Positions 33,914 through 43,305 of a stretch of 64,000 nucleotides of DNA are shown here, one piece after another. The notes under the pieces are model-generated. The model worked only from the letters and a program-made list of their open reading frames with translations, was not told the DNA's origin and ran no database searches. This DNA comes from an uncultured Muribaculaceae bacterium (GTDB lineage: Bacteria > Bacteroidota > Bacteroidia > Bacteroidales > Muribaculaceae): NCBI GenBank assembly GCA_910585285.1, contig CAJUDL010000014.1, forward strand, positions 11,938-75,937. The letters are read 5' to 3'. Each line of letters begins with the position of its first letter. Within the stretch, counting starts at the first letter, position 1. The position numbers and the translations under genes were made by a program.

Positions 33914-34582
33914 TTAGAAATAACGGGTGATGCTTACACTACCTCGACTTTCGCGGAACTTCAAACCATTAGTCATAAGGTTGGTCATACCTATCGTGCC
34001 ATCTATATTGAAACTCCACATGCCGGAGAAAAAGGCAACACCTATTTTCCAACCACACTCTACCCTACGCTGATTCCCAAATTTTCCAAATAATGAAAAT
34101 TCTTCAGCATCTAATTTCTTTTTATCATGAAACTTTATATCTCCCGCAAATGCGTAACTAAGTTCCGGACCGGTAAAGGGAGCTATCGAAAGACGGTCTG
34201 ACACTCCAATGCTGTAACCGGCGACGATGGGGATTCTGACACCTATCTTATAAATGGAGGGATCACTTTCCTCATAGTCATTACCGGCAACAATTAAATC
34301 TTTATAGGAATATGTATCATAGAACAATGAAACGGCAGGCTCAAGATAGAATTTATGTCCCAGATAAATGTTGCATACTGCACCAATAGTGCCTCCAGTG
34401 CCGGTGCGAAACATCTTGTCGTTTATTACATTGCTATGAACCTTACCCGGCAAATTCACATCAAATGCAGCACGCACACCCCATGTCGGATTCCGCTCCC
34501 CATTCTCTATAATCTGAGCATCAGTAAAATTCGAGAAAAGAATGAGGAATGATGACAAAAGCAATAAAGACAGATATTTCAT
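33914..34582 (-). CDS. Outer-membrane beta-barrel protein (OMP_b-brl-like)
   Basis: A 222-residue exported protein with signal peptide MKYLSLLLLSSFLILFSNF... cut near TDAQ. Its mature part alternates beta strands typical of small barrels (GVRAAFDVNLPGK, YLEPAVSLFYDTYSY, APFTGPELSYAF) and ends in SVSITRYF, with a terminal Phe as the assembly signal. I start at the ATG at 34582 instead of the upstream in-frame ATG at 34624, since the shorter form begins with a proper signal peptide. It is 80 nt downstream of the TonB-type receptor gene. Confidence 0.75.
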   Translation of the reverse strand: MKYLSLLLLSSFLILFSNFTDAQIIENGERNPTWGVRAAFDVNLPGKVHSNVINDKMFRTGTGGTIGAVCNIYLGHKFYLEPAVSLFYDTYSYKDLIVAGNDYEESDPSIYKIGVRIPIVAGYSIGVSDRLSIAPFTGPELSYAFAGDIKFHDKKKLDAEEFSLFGKFGNQRRVECGWKIGVAFFSGMWSFNIDGTIGMTNLMTNGLKFRESRGSVSITRYF

Positions 34583-34663
34583 AATCAAGTGGTTTATAAG
34601 TAAGTCTACAAATAAATAACGCATCCAATATGATAAAAATTGTCTTCTTTTAGAGTGTGTTCC

Positions 34664-36745
34664 TTAAAGTCTCTTCATTTCCGCTTCGGATGCAGACGTG
34701 CCTTTATATGTGCTCTTTTGAGGCTGGAAATTATAGATGATGTTTAGCAAGACACCCCGGCGGTCGTAACTCTGCCGCTTATCAACAAAAATGCCATTGG
34801 TATTCATGGTCCAGTCGTATTTTGCAGTATTGAATATGTCGGTTACAGATAACTTTACTGTCAGTGTCTTGTTGAGAAACATCTTTCCTACCGAGGCATT
34901 CATTGTAAACCAACTTGCGCAGAATCGGTTTGTATGCATGTCGCCTTTGGAACTTCCATTCATGTTTGCCGTGATCATCCACCCTCGAGGCAAAGAGAAT
35001 GTATTATCGAAATAATAAGAGAATATTGGCTTGTCGTATCTGTTATTGTCAAGTTTGAGCCACTGTCGATACATTCCTATTGTAACATTAGGTGTCCACC
35101 AACGTATCGGACTACTCCAAACGAGATAAAAATTTAATGCTGAAACATTAATATTTACAGGATGCATGAGCAACTGGAGGTTATTTGCCGGATATAACTG
35201 CTTTACATAGGCATAACTATCGAACGAACGAGTGAAATCAGCTTGAAGCATGAAACCTTTCCACATCCCGAACAACTGAACGTCATGCATCCGCTCATCT
35301 CGCAACATAGGATTACCACCTTCAATTTCATGCATGCCTACATAACTTAGCGAACCTGTCAACTGGGAATATGGAGGCTTGACTGTAGCCATTTTATAAC
35401 TTAGACTGATTTGAGATTCATCGTTGATGGAGTAAGCGACAGATACATCAGGCGTGAGTAAATGGTCACGCCGACTAACGTTCTCATCACGCTTGTCGTC
35501 AACTTTGAAATCATAATCAACATATTCGTATCTTGCGCCTACCGCAATAGAAAACTTGCCTAACATGCGAGCCCATGATGCAAACAATGCGGCAGATGTC
35601 TGCCTTGCGTCTGTTAAAGAAGATTGTATGTACTCACCCACTGTTACGTTCAGCATACGATAATCAAGAGAGGTATGTGTATAGCTATCCTGGGTTCCGA
35701 CTGTAAAATCCCCATGCCCGAAGGGAAACCTCATATAGAGCTTACCTGCCCATAACGTAGATTTACGCTCGTCCGTTGAATTGACATCTGGACTGATTGA
35801 TTCCGGATAGGTTGTGACAACACTGTTATTGGCAACAGACCTACGAAAGTCACCATCAAAATGAAGAATATACTTTTCAGCAAAAGTATCCTCATAATAG
35901 AGCGATGCAAGATGACTGTGAGCTCTTGTATGTTTATAAATCTCCCTGTTGACTTCCGGATTTTTGTCAAGCCATTCCGTCCCGGAATTGTTAAAGTCGC
36001 CGCGCTCCGGATTATAACGGTAATATGCCCCTAACGACCGGGAACCTTTGCCATAATTAAATCCACATTTTATAATGCCGGTTGTGGTTGGATAAGAGTT
36101 ACGTTGACTCCCTCCTACTGCGGTTTCTTTTCCTTCAAATATGAGAGTATTGGTCGTTGCGCCTTCGGCTACCGAATTGTTATGGTTTATCATTCCATTT
36201 GCAAAAACCTCCCATTCTCTTACCCTATAAGCAAGTGTGAGGTTATCCAGCACAGACCATCTGCGACGACGATCAAGCAGAAACTGATTAGAAAAAGAAA
36301 GACCCTGCACAAAATTACGACGTGTCGTGATTTTCAACACCGCTCCTGTGGTGCTGGCGTAAGCAGCACCAGGAGCCATAAGCAATTCCACTTTCTTCAG
36401 ATTTGAAGAAAGTATCTGCTGCAATTCTTGTTCATCGCACATCTGTCGCCCGTCTATGTATATTTCGATATTGTTCTTGCCAATAATACTGACTTTGTTA
36501 TCCTGCACTTTTATCATCGGCAGCTGTGCAAGCACATCAAGAGCATTGCCAAGATTAGCGAGATTGGTGCCGGGGATTGTTGACACAAATGTTGAACCTA
36601 CAAGTTTCGTGGCAGGCTGCTTTGCTGTAACTATAACCTCTTGCAACTGACGAGTGAGGCTGTCTGCGACTTGCTCATCCCTTGCAGTCGCAGCTTCGAT
36701 TGTTAGTACAGAGATAAGAAATGTTATAAATACTTTAACGTTCAT
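34664..36745 (-). CDS. TonB-dependent receptor-like outer-membrane protein
   Basis: A 693-residue outer-membrane protein. After a signal peptide (about residues 1-22) comes a plug-like domain (LQEVIVTAK, ALDVLAQLPMIKVQDNKVSIIGKNNIEIYIDGRQM, about 35-105) and then a large barrel of some 20 strands. It lacks the N-terminal carboxypeptidase-regulatory domain found in SusC-type receptors, so it belongs to the shorter outer-membrane-beta-barrel group of Bacteroidetes. The substrate is unknown. It has a good promoter directly upstream. Confidence 0.82.
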   Translation of the reverse strand: MNVKVFITFLISVLTIEAATARDEQVADSLTRQLQEVIVTAKQPATKLVGSTFVSTIPGTNLANLGNALDVLAQLPMIKVQDNKVSIIGKNNIEIYIDGRQMCDEQELQQILSSNLKKVELLMAPGAAYASTTGAVLKITTRRNFVQGLSFSNQFLLDRRRRWSVLDNLTLAYRVREWEVFANGMINHNNSVAEGATTNTLIFEGKETAVGGSQRNSYPTTTGIIKCGFNYGKGSRSLGAYYRYNPERGDFNNSGTEWLDKNPEVNREIYKHTRAHSHLASLYYEDTFAEKYILHFDGDFRRSVANNSVVTTYPESISPDVNSTDERKSTLWAGKLYMRFPFGHGDFTVGTQDSYTHTSLDYRMLNVTVGEYIQSSLTDARQTSAALFASWARMLGKFSIAVGARYEYVDYDFKVDDKRDENVSRRDHLLTPDVSVAYSINDESQISLSYKMATVKPPYSQLTGSLSYVGMHEIEGGNPMLRDERMHDVQLFGMWKGFMLQADFTRSFDSYAYVKQLYPANNLQLLMHPVNINVSALNFYLVWSSPIRWWTPNVTIGMYRQWLKLDNNRYDKPIFSYYFDNTFSLPRGWMITANMNGSSKGDMHTNRFCASWFTMNASVGKMFLNKTLTVKLSVTDIFNTAKYDWTMNTNGIFVDKRQSYDRRGVLLNIIYNFQPQKSTYKGTSASEAEMKRL

Positions 36746-36764
36746 GTGAGTAAAATTTTTGCTA

Positions 36765-36797
36765 CAAAATTACTCACCCAGCCCGCTAAACACCAAA
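36765..36797 (-). promoter_or_regulatory. Promoter of the TonB-type receptor gene at 34664-36745
   Basis: On the minus strand TTTG (36794-36797), 21 nt, TAATTTTG (36765-36772), with the start codon 20 nt further on. A short leader is implied. Confidence 0.6.
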
Positions 36798-36888
36798 ATA
36801 AAAATCTGACATTAAATTTTACAATACACTTATAATCAACTACATATAAATACACATCTCAAAATAATCTGACCAATTAAAAAACTGA

Positions 36889-37872
36889 TCAGAAAATAGC
36901 CATTATATCAGGATTTGAAACGCTCATTGACTCCTTAAAACGTGATTTAAGCCTTGATTTACGTTTATACACCACATCAACCGACTCCCCGAGCAGCAGA
37001 CTAATGGTGCGTGTTGAAAGTCGGCTTGCAAGAAACACTAAAAGCATATAATCTTCATTCTTGATCTCCGGATAATTATTCTTTACTTTTACAAGAATGT
37101 TGTCTCGGCAATCATTAACTGCTTGCTCCATTTCCGAGAAAGAATCGGTACGGACCGATTCTATTTCACTTTTCACTTTGTCGACAATTGCTTTGCGCTC
37201 GGTCTTTGTGCCCTGCGATTCATAATATGTCTGGCAAAGTGAGTCAATAAGTGAAAAACGTTTCTCAAGCACTTCGTGAAGCTTTGTTTCCAGACGACTT
37301 ACATCACTACGACTCGCCTCCATCTGATTCCTGAATCCGGATGCTTCAGCCATCAAGGTTTCATTCCGCAATGATTGTATCTTCATTCGCTGACGCATCC
37401 ACACAATAATTCCTGCGGCTATAAGCAAAGCAAGTAATGCCACAAGCGTATATAATTCCCTTTGAGCACGTTCCTTATATAGAAGGAATTCTTTTTCTTT
37501 CTGCAGATAAAGAGCTGTGGCAAGAGGGTCAGTTTTATCTGAAGAATGAAGCAATGCCTTCAGGTGAGATGCCTTTTTTAATTCATCTGCCGAATCATGT
37601 TGTCTGTAATAATCAATAGCAATATTGACTATTGTATCTGTTGGAGCCTTAACTCTATTAACCACCATAGCCTCGCTATACAATAGTGCCCACCGAGCCA
37701 TTGTAGCAGAATCCTGAAATTCCGACACATCCACTTCATTAAGTTTCGACAACGCTGCCGAAGGATCGCTTTGCATCAGACGCTGAGCTTCATCAAGAGC
37801 TTTAGGTTCCAGACTCGACACACTGCAGCCGGTAATAACGAGCAGTATAATTATATAAAGCAGACTTCGCAT
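36889..37872 (-). CDS. Lipoprotein with TPR-like, membrane, coiled-coil and HTH regions
   Basis: A 327-residue protein with a lipobox (LLVITGC, Cys16), a helical repeat part (about 25-125), a membrane helix (about 141-159), a coiled coil (about 165-215) and a C-terminal helix-turn-helix-like region (about 275-320, containing RLSTRTISLLLGESVDVVYKRKSRLKSR). This combined layout, an exported sensor part joined through the membrane to a LuxR-like DNA-binding end, is seen in Bacteroidales regulators; whether this one binds DNA is inference. The gene lies between two TonB-type receptor genes and may control one of them. Confidence 0.7.
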   Translation of the reverse strand: MRSLLYIIILLVITGCSVSSLEPKALDEAQRLMQSDPSAALSKLNEVDVSEFQDSATMARWALLYSEAMVVNRVKAPTDTIVNIAIDYYRQHDSADELKKASHLKALLHSSDKTDPLATALYLQKEKEFLLYKERAQRELYTLVALLALLIAAGIIVWMRQRMKIQSLRNETLMAEASGFRNQMEASRSDVSRLETKLHEVLEKRFSLIDSLCQTYYESQGTKTERKAIVDKVKSEIESVRTDSFSEMEQAVNDCRDNILVKVKNNYPEIKNEDYMLLVFLASRLSTRTISLLLGESVDVVYKRKSRLKSRFKESMSVSNPDIMAIF

Positions 37873-37896
37873 AAAACAATTTCAATAATTAATCGG

Positions 37897-40479
37897 TTAT
37901 TTTCTGAGTGATATTGAGATAAGGAGTTCTCTGCCACGGAGCCATCGCTGACTTTCGAAAGATGTGAGCTGATTATACGTCTTATAGTTATAAGTGCGTT
38001 GATTCAAGATGTTGGTCAACGCCGCTGAGAATTCCAGACGTTTGTTCAGTTTGTAGATGACTTTGGTATCAAACAGCACTACATTCTTGAAATTGTCGGA
38101 GGTAAGTTCGTTACGGTAATGCTCCGCGCTTACATGCCATTCCCATTTTTTATGCGGCATGATATTGAGCAATATCTCGTTCTCCATGCTACCAAGCCAA
38201 GAAGCCTTTGTGCCGTTCATTGCAAGCCGAGTCGATGTCCAGTCGAAGCGGTAATCGAAACTTAGCCACCGTAATGGCGACCCATTTATCTTCGCACCAA
38301 CCGACCATGAGGTTCCCACTGAATTGACCGATGTGTTTTCAGAGATAAGATGAGATTCCTGACGACTGAAAGAACCTTTTACATTCGCACTGCCCCGTAT
38401 GAAATCAAGAGTTTTCCCAATATTTCCATTTGCCATGAACATATGTCCCGAGCTCTTAGCCTGAGAATACGAATATACAACATAATCTCCATAAAGCTGT
38501 TGAACCATCGTATAAGGGTTGTGCGACCAAGATTGCATGGCGAAAGCATTCGCAAACAAACCATAACGGGTATGCTTGTATGACAAACGTGCAGACACAT
38601 TCTGCGAATTGGAACTATAGAAATCATCGACACCCCGTCTGAACGATCGATAATTTGTCATCACGTATCCGGGCTGGATAAGGCTCAGATCCATCGGAGA
38701 TCGCCTTGATCCGCCATGAACAAACATAGAAAATCTGTTATTGGGCTTCCAGCTGATGCTGAGCGAAGGAGAGAAATAAACTTCACTCCGATTTGCAAGA
38801 GCCTTATCGAATGTGTAGTGAGCAAAACTTACCGGCGCATCAAGCGAAATATTAACACGCTTTATCCAGTATTCGAGCTTCGGCGTTACATACAATGTAA
38901 GATAATTCGTGTTCAATACATTGGTTGTTTCACCGGGTATGGCATCAGGCATATCGGGTAGTTCGGTGTTGAGTGTGCGGCAATATCCCTTTACACCACC
39001 CTCTAAACTCACAGTGATGCCTTTGACAGAAAACGCATACGCAGCGCTTTCATGAGTATGAAAAGCATGGTCTCTTACATATTGATTCATCAATTCCCCA
39101 TTCCCCATTTTCAATTCCAGATTCTGAGGAAGCGATTCCCATTCATTTTGACTCAGGAAAGTAACTAAGTGCTTCCCTTTGAAACGCTTGATCAATTTAA
39201 AATCGTTGCCGACATAATAATCAGGAAAAGAAGCGGTCTGGTCGTTGGGCAAGGAACCGGCGACTCCCAGGCGCACATCATCCCAGTCAATATTGGTCTT
39301 AAGCGTATTGTTGATAAACGCTGTCTTCTGGTTCAGTTCATAAATAAACTTACCGGAGAGGGAATGAGAGCGGTCAACCCCGCTACGGTTTTCAGTAACA
39401 ACGCGGTTGCCGTCGTTAAGGAAATAAGTGGTTATATTCTGCGCAACAGCCTGCACACGGTTGAAGGAATAATCTATCTGTGTTTTGAATTCACCGCGCC
39501 CGAACTTCCAGAGGCTATTGGTCGAAGCGAGCACTGAACGATTGAAAAGAGTTCGTTTTCGGCTTAAGTTAGGCACCCCGGGCAATGAGACACTTACATA
39601 TTGAGTAAGATCCGTTCCACGTCTCGAAGCAAAGAAATCGGTTGCCTGTGACGAAAGATCTTCTCCGATATTGTTGGTTTTTAACGTTGTTATGTTCTGA
39701 AAATTCGGCATCACAGCCATCGCGAACACTTCACCATCCCATATCCCGCCATCGGGTTGCCAACAATACCCTCCTCCGGCATCACCATGGATAGTCCAGG
39801 TAGCTTTCGCCTTGTTTTTGAGTTTCAGATTAATTGCGGCTTTGTCGGAGAAAGATATTCCTGACAACACCTGCAAAGGCTGATGGTTCTCCATCACCTC
39901 CACGGCACCCACATCTTCATGACTTATACCATTGGTGGCAATGCCATACTTTCCTCCCAACAAGTCGGAGCCTTCTATATAAAACTTATTGATATCCTCA
40001 CCCTGATACTTTATCTTACCGGAACTCGCCACATCAATACCCGGCATGCGTTTGAGCACATCACCGATGGAACGGTCCTGAGCCTGAGCAAAGGCACTGA
40101 CACCATACGTGATAGTATCTCCCTGCTCCCGAATACGATCCGACTTAACAGTGACTTCTTTCAGCAAAGTCGTGCCCGGCTCAAGAAGAACTGTCAGAGG
40201 AAATGAGACACTGTCGAGAGATATGGATTTCTTGGCAAAACTCATCATTGATACTTCCAGACGGCATCCCGAAACAGACGGAACCATCATTGCAAACCCT
40301 CCATCCTTTTTCGACGTTGCAAATTTCTTTATCTTTCCGTCTGCCCCCTTGACCATAACCGATGCTCCCGTTAGAGGCTCATTCTTCTCCTTGTCTAAAA
40401 CCTTACCGGATACATTGACCTGAGCAATGGCTGTAGGAGCTGCAAGCAAACATAATATGTATGTGATAGATTGTTTCAT
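37897..40479 (-). CDS. TonB-dependent receptor with carboxypeptidase-regulatory domain
   Basis: An 860-residue outer-membrane protein. Signal peptide (about 1-19), carboxypeptidase-regulatory-like domain (VSGKVLDKEKNEPLTGASVMVKG, about 22-110), plug (DVLKRMPGIDVASSGKIKYQGEDINKFYIEG, about 140-210) and a long barrel ending in SISLRK. The last residue is not the usual aromatic one. Its ATG overlaps the GLPGLI stop codon (ATGA), so the two are translated together. The N-terminal domain is that of SusC-like proteins, but no SusD partner is present. Confidence 0.85.
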   Translation of the reverse strand: MKQSITYILCLLAAPTAIAQVNVSGKVLDKEKNEPLTGASVMVKGADGKIKKFATSKKDGGFAMMVPSVSGCRLEVSMMSFAKKSISLDSVSFPLTVLLEPGTTLLKEVTVKSDRIREQGDTITYGVSAFAQAQDRSIGDVLKRMPGIDVASSGKIKYQGEDINKFYIEGSDLLGGKYGIATNGISHEDVGAVEVMENHQPLQVLSGISFSDKAAINLKLKNKAKATWTIHGDAGGGYCWQPDGGIWDGEVFAMAVMPNFQNITTLKTNNIGEDLSSQATDFFASRRGTDLTQYVSVSLPGVPNLSRKRTLFNRSVLASTNSLWKFGRGEFKTQIDYSFNRVQAVAQNITTYFLNDGNRVVTENRSGVDRSHSLSGKFIYELNQKTAFINNTLKTNIDWDDVRLGVAGSLPNDQTASFPDYYVGNDFKLIKRFKGKHLVTFLSQNEWESLPQNLELKMGNGELMNQYVRDHAFHTHESAAYAFSVKGITVSLEGGVKGYCRTLNTELPDMPDAIPGETTNVLNTNYLTLYVTPKLEYWIKRVNISLDAPVSFAHYTFDKALANRSEVYFSPSLSISWKPNNRFSMFVHGGSRRSPMDLSLIQPGYVMTNYRSFRRGVDDFYSSNSQNVSARLSYKHTRYGLFANAFAMQSWSHNPYTMVQQLYGDYVVYSYSQAKSSGHMFMANGNIGKTLDFIRGSANVKGSFSRQESHLISENTSVNSVGTSWSVGAKINGSPLRWLSFDYRFDWTSTRLAMNGTKASWLGSMENEILLNIMPHKKWEWHVSAEHYRNELTSDNFKNVVLFDTKVIYKLNKRLEFSAALTNILNQRTYNYKTYNQLTSFESQRWLRGRELLISISLRK

Positions 40480-41339
40480 TCGTGATAATCCGTTTCAAGG
40501 AAATCATCAGTGCCGGTATAATCAGCATTTTTGACATTTACCTCACCGTTGGTCATCGCAGCTAAACGCGCGCTTCTGTTTCGGCGGGTATAATCCTTCT
40601 GTTTGAGAAAATTCTTCCGTTTGGAGGTGTATATGTTCTCTTTTTCATACGGATCCTTCAAAGGTTCGTTACATTTCTGCAGCCCTTTGATAATAAATTT
40701 ATAATCACCATCAACTGAAGCCGCTTCCATTATTAAACCGGGAAGTCCATAAAGTTGCCAGGGACCATCGGGTACAGAAATTTCAGGTGCAAACCATGCC
40801 GACCATTTGCGTCCGTGATATTCCGCTTCTGCCATCTGACACTCGTAACCCATCACATTTTTTGTTGAATCAGTTATCTCCCATACCAGATCATCCATCG
40901 GTACCGAATATCTGAAAGCGTCTCCGAAGTTGACATCCCATACTGTCATTTTCTCTTCTCCGTAATCTTTAAGACACTTGTACTGACTTTCCCTCATCAT
41001 CCCCTTTTCCTCTACTATCTGCATTGCATCAGCACCGGTACGCGTAAACTCTTCAAGAGCCTCATCCCACACAGCCCGATGGATTGCCTTTCCATTGGGA
41101 TCGTTCACAAGTGAATCCACAAAGAAAGTCTGAGGGTTGTAATAATAAGAGCTGCCCGGAGCGAGCTGCAAAATCCATTTACTGGTTTCCTCTTTGGGAT
41201 TGCCCTCTTTATCTGCCAATACGTGGATTGCCTCATATTCTGCCTTGAGAGTCGCGTTTTGCCTATTGCTCGCTGTCTCCTCTGCAGCAACATATCCGGA
41301 AACGCCAAAACATAGGAGATATATTATCTGTCTGTTCAT
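40476..41339 (-). CDS. GLPGLI family protein
   Basis: A 287-residue exported protein with signal peptide (MNRQIIYLLCFGVSG...) and the family-defining GPWQLYGLPGLIMEA motif (about residues 180-194). The family's function is unknown; members are usually paired with a TonB-dependent outer-membrane protein, as here, where the stop codon overlaps the receptor start. The start I give is the ATG at 41339; upstream in-frame codons cross the terminator palindrome at 41372-41409 and are unlikely to be translated. Confidence 0.88.
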   Translation of the reverse strand: MNRQIIYLLCFGVSGYVAAEETASNRQNATLKAEYEAIHVLADKEGNPKEETSKWILQLAPGSSYYYNPQTFFVDSLVNDPNGKAIHRAVWDEALEEFTRTGADAMQIVEEKGMMRESQYKCLKDYGEEKMTVWDVNFGDAFRYSVPMDDLVWEITDSTKNVMGYECQMAEAEYHGRKWSAWFAPEISVPDGPWQLYGLPGLIMEAASVDGDYKFIIKGLQKCNEPLKDPYEKENIYTSKRKNFLKQKDYTRRNRSARLAAMTNGEVNVKNADYTGTDDFLETDYHE

Positions 41340-41371
41340 ATCAAACATTTTGGCAAAAATAAACAAAAAAG

Positions 41372-41409
41372 CTGAATCGATTATCAACAAATGTTGATAA
41401 TCGATTCAG
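41372..41409 (-). terminator. Terminator with a perfect 18-bp stem after the DUF805 gene
   Basis: Perfect inverted repeats 41372-41389 and 41392-41409 (ctgaatcgattatcaaca) separated by 2 nt, followed on the minus strand by a T-rich tract. It ends the DUF805 transcript before the GLPGLI gene. Confidence 0.75.
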
Positions 41410-41454
41410 AAGACAAATATTTTTTCGTTAAAACAACTCTCGTATAAAAAAATG

Positions 41455-41826
41455 CTATTCCGGAACACTTCCATATTGGTTGGGAAATGCCTGAGATGGC
41501 TGACAACAGAATACGATAAGTATTATGGTACCTACAACCGGTATAAAACCGATAAGCCACCACCATCCGCTCTTGCCGGTGTCGTGAAGCCTACGGAAGA
41601 GCACACCCAATGACGGCAAAAACAGCAATGCAGACACAATATATGAAATGACGGGCAATCCCGAAGGCGAAGACTCATGAATGCTTTGCAATCCGGAGGG
41701 AATGCCGAACAAAAGACCGATTATTGCGGTGAAAAGAATCCACCACCAATACTCACTGCGCGAAGCGCGCCCCGTAAACGTGCAATACTTCGAAAAGCAT
41801 CTGCTGATTGATTGTCCGAATGTCAT
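41455..41826 (-). CDS. DUF805 family membrane protein
   Basis: A 123-residue inner-membrane protein of the DUF805 family: an N-terminal KYCTFTGRASRSEYWWW segment, three hydrophobic helices (about 28-45, 60-82 and 88-108) and the LFRRLHDTGKSGWWWLI motif (about 76-92). Function unknown; some relatives are called YhaH-like inner membrane proteins. It stands alone between dus and the GLPGLI gene. Confidence 0.85.
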   Translation of the reverse strand: MTFGQSISRCFSKYCTFTGRASRSEYWWWILFTAIIGLLFGIPSGLQSIHESSPSGLPVISYIVSALLFLPSLGVLFRRLHDTGKSGWWWLIGFIPVVGTIILIVFCCQPSQAFPNQYGSVPE

Positions 41827-41897
41827 AGTTGTAAATATTTTTACAATTATAACCTATATTTACATATTTTTGTTCGCTATACAGACATCGTAATACT

Positions 41898-42824
41898 TCA
41901 TATCATAGCAACTGCTGAATGATATTTTGCAACGTTGGATGCTTTCTTGATCGCTTTCCAAGCCTTTCTGCCTATCTCTTCTTCAGCATATTCCCAGAAT
42001 GGTTTTATCTTCGACAGGATCTGCGAATCGCCGCACAGCGTAGATTCATAATGATGAAGCAAACTGCCATGAAACTTCAGCATCTTCTCCAAACGATCTT
42101 CCCTGGTCCATTCCTTACCCTCTTCACATTCCACTATCAATGACGGACGTCCGAGAACTCCTCTTGCCATCATTACACCCGCAATTTCTGGGAAACGTCT
42201 CCGGATATCAACAATGTCACGTGGTGTTTTCAATTCTCCATTGAATATAACGGGATGCTCACACATTTTCAAGAACTCTTCAAAACAGTCACAATATAGA
42301 TCCCCTCCATATTGCTGACGGGCAACACGCGGGTGTAGCGTCACCTGCGTCAAAGGCATATCATTAATCGCATCGATGACTATCTTCCATTCATCCGGTT
42401 CGGCATAACCCAGACGCATCTTCAATGAAAACTCTGTTCCCGGAAACTCTTTAAGTAGTTCCGGAATTTTATGATATTCTTCGGTGTTGCGGATAAAACC
42501 TGCGCCACGCCCTTTTGCAGTCTGCAACGGGAAGGGACACCCCGTATTAAGGTCGATTCTTCGCGCGCCATTCTTTACAAGTCCTTCCACAAGCGGACGC
42601 AATTCAGACATGTCGCGAAAAATCACCTGCGGAACGACATAATGATTCTCATTCAGTTCCGACGTGAAATCCTTGAGATCATGTTTTCGGAACTCTCCCC
42701 TCTCAAGACGTATAAACGGGGTGTAGTAACATTGATTACCACCATATATATCCCTGTGGAAATGCCTCCAGGCAGCATCGGTATGCCCCTGAACCGGAGC
42801 CACGTCTATCTTAAACTTTGTCAT
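41898..42824 (-). CDS. dus: tRNA-dihydrouridine synthase family protein
   Basis: A 308-residue FMN-dependent enzyme that reduces uridine to dihydrouridine in tRNA. It has the DUS barrel start APVQGHTDAAWRHFHRDIYGG (residues 8-28), the catalytic Cys in LNTGCPFPLQTAKGRGAGF (about 93-111), MRLGY, TLHPRVARQQYGG, PVIFNGEL and VMMARGVLGRP. Which of the Dus types (A, B, C) it matches is not clear; it is shorter than DusB. The DMT-family gene ends 2 nt upstream of its start, so the two form an operon. Confidence 0.9.
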   Translation of the reverse strand: MTKFKIDVAPVQGHTDAAWRHFHRDIYGGNQCYYTPFIRLERGEFRKHDLKDFTSELNENHYVVPQVIFRDMSELRPLVEGLVKNGARRIDLNTGCPFPLQTAKGRGAGFIRNTEEYHKIPELLKEFPGTEFSLKMRLGYAEPDEWKIVIDAINDMPLTQVTLHPRVARQQYGGDLYCDCFEEFLKMCEHPVIFNGELKTPRDIVDIRRRFPEIAGVMMARGVLGRPSLIVECEEGKEWTREDRLEKMLKFHGSLLHHYESTLCGDSQILSKIKPFWEYAEEEIGRKAWKAIKKASNVAKYHSAVAMI

Positions 42825-42826
42825 GA

Positions 42827-43204
42827 TTATTTAGTAGGTAAAAAAGCAAAAACCACGGCTGCAACAAGGCATAGATACGACATTGCGTGATTCCACTGGA
42901 ATTTCTGACCCTGAAAACATATTACCGCAATGATGGTGAAGACAGTAAGCGTGATCACCTCCTGAATGACTTTCAATTGAAATAGTGAAAACGGACCTCC
43001 GTTATCCTTGAATCCGATTTTATTCGCAGGAACCATAAAACAATATTCAAGCAGGGCTATACCCCAGGAAAACAATATGACCACAAACAATGGCCAGTTT
43101 TTCGATATTCCGCTGGCACTTAGTTTGAGATGTCCATACCATGCAAATGTCATAAAGACGTTAGAAATAACCAATAATAAAACTGTTATTAATGCCGCTT
43201 TCAT
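42827..43204 (-). CDS. DMT family (DUF486) small membrane protein
   Basis: A 125-residue protein with four hydrophobic helices. The segments AALITVLLLVISNVFMTFAWYGHLK and FKDNGGPFSLFQLKVIQEVITLTVF are those of the DUF486 branch of the drug/metabolite transporter superfamily. The substrate is unknown. I use the ATG at 43204; an in-frame start further upstream would lie inside the overlapping divergent promoters. Confidence 0.82.
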   Translation of the reverse strand: MKAALITVLLLVISNVFMTFAWYGHLKLSASGISKNWPLFVVILFSWGIALLEYCFMVPANKIGFKDNGGPFSLFQLKVIQEVITLTVFTIIAVICFQGQKFQWNHAMSYLCLVAAVVFAFLPTK

Positions 43205-43231
43205 TGTTGTGTAACAAGTTATTCGAAAATA

Positions 43232-43266
43232 TTTGACAAAATTACAATTAATTTTTTGTAATTTTG
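43232..43266 (+). promoter_or_regulatory. Promoter of the flavodiiron protein gene
   Basis: TTTG (43232-43235), 23 nt, TAATTTTG (43259-43266), then 39 nt to the start codon. It overlaps the minus-strand promoter at 43237-43270 almost completely. Confidence 0.5.
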
Positions 43267-43270
43267 CAAA
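43237..43270 (-). promoter_or_regulatory. Promoter of the DMT-dus operon
   Basis: On the minus strand TTTG (43267-43270), 22 nt, TAATTTTG (43237-43244), then 32 nt to the start codon at 43204. Overlaps the divergent promoter of the flavodiiron gene, so polymerases would compete. Confidence 0.5.
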
Positions 43271-43305
43271 CGAACATATGAAAAGGATATAATTTTTCAT
43301 TAATC

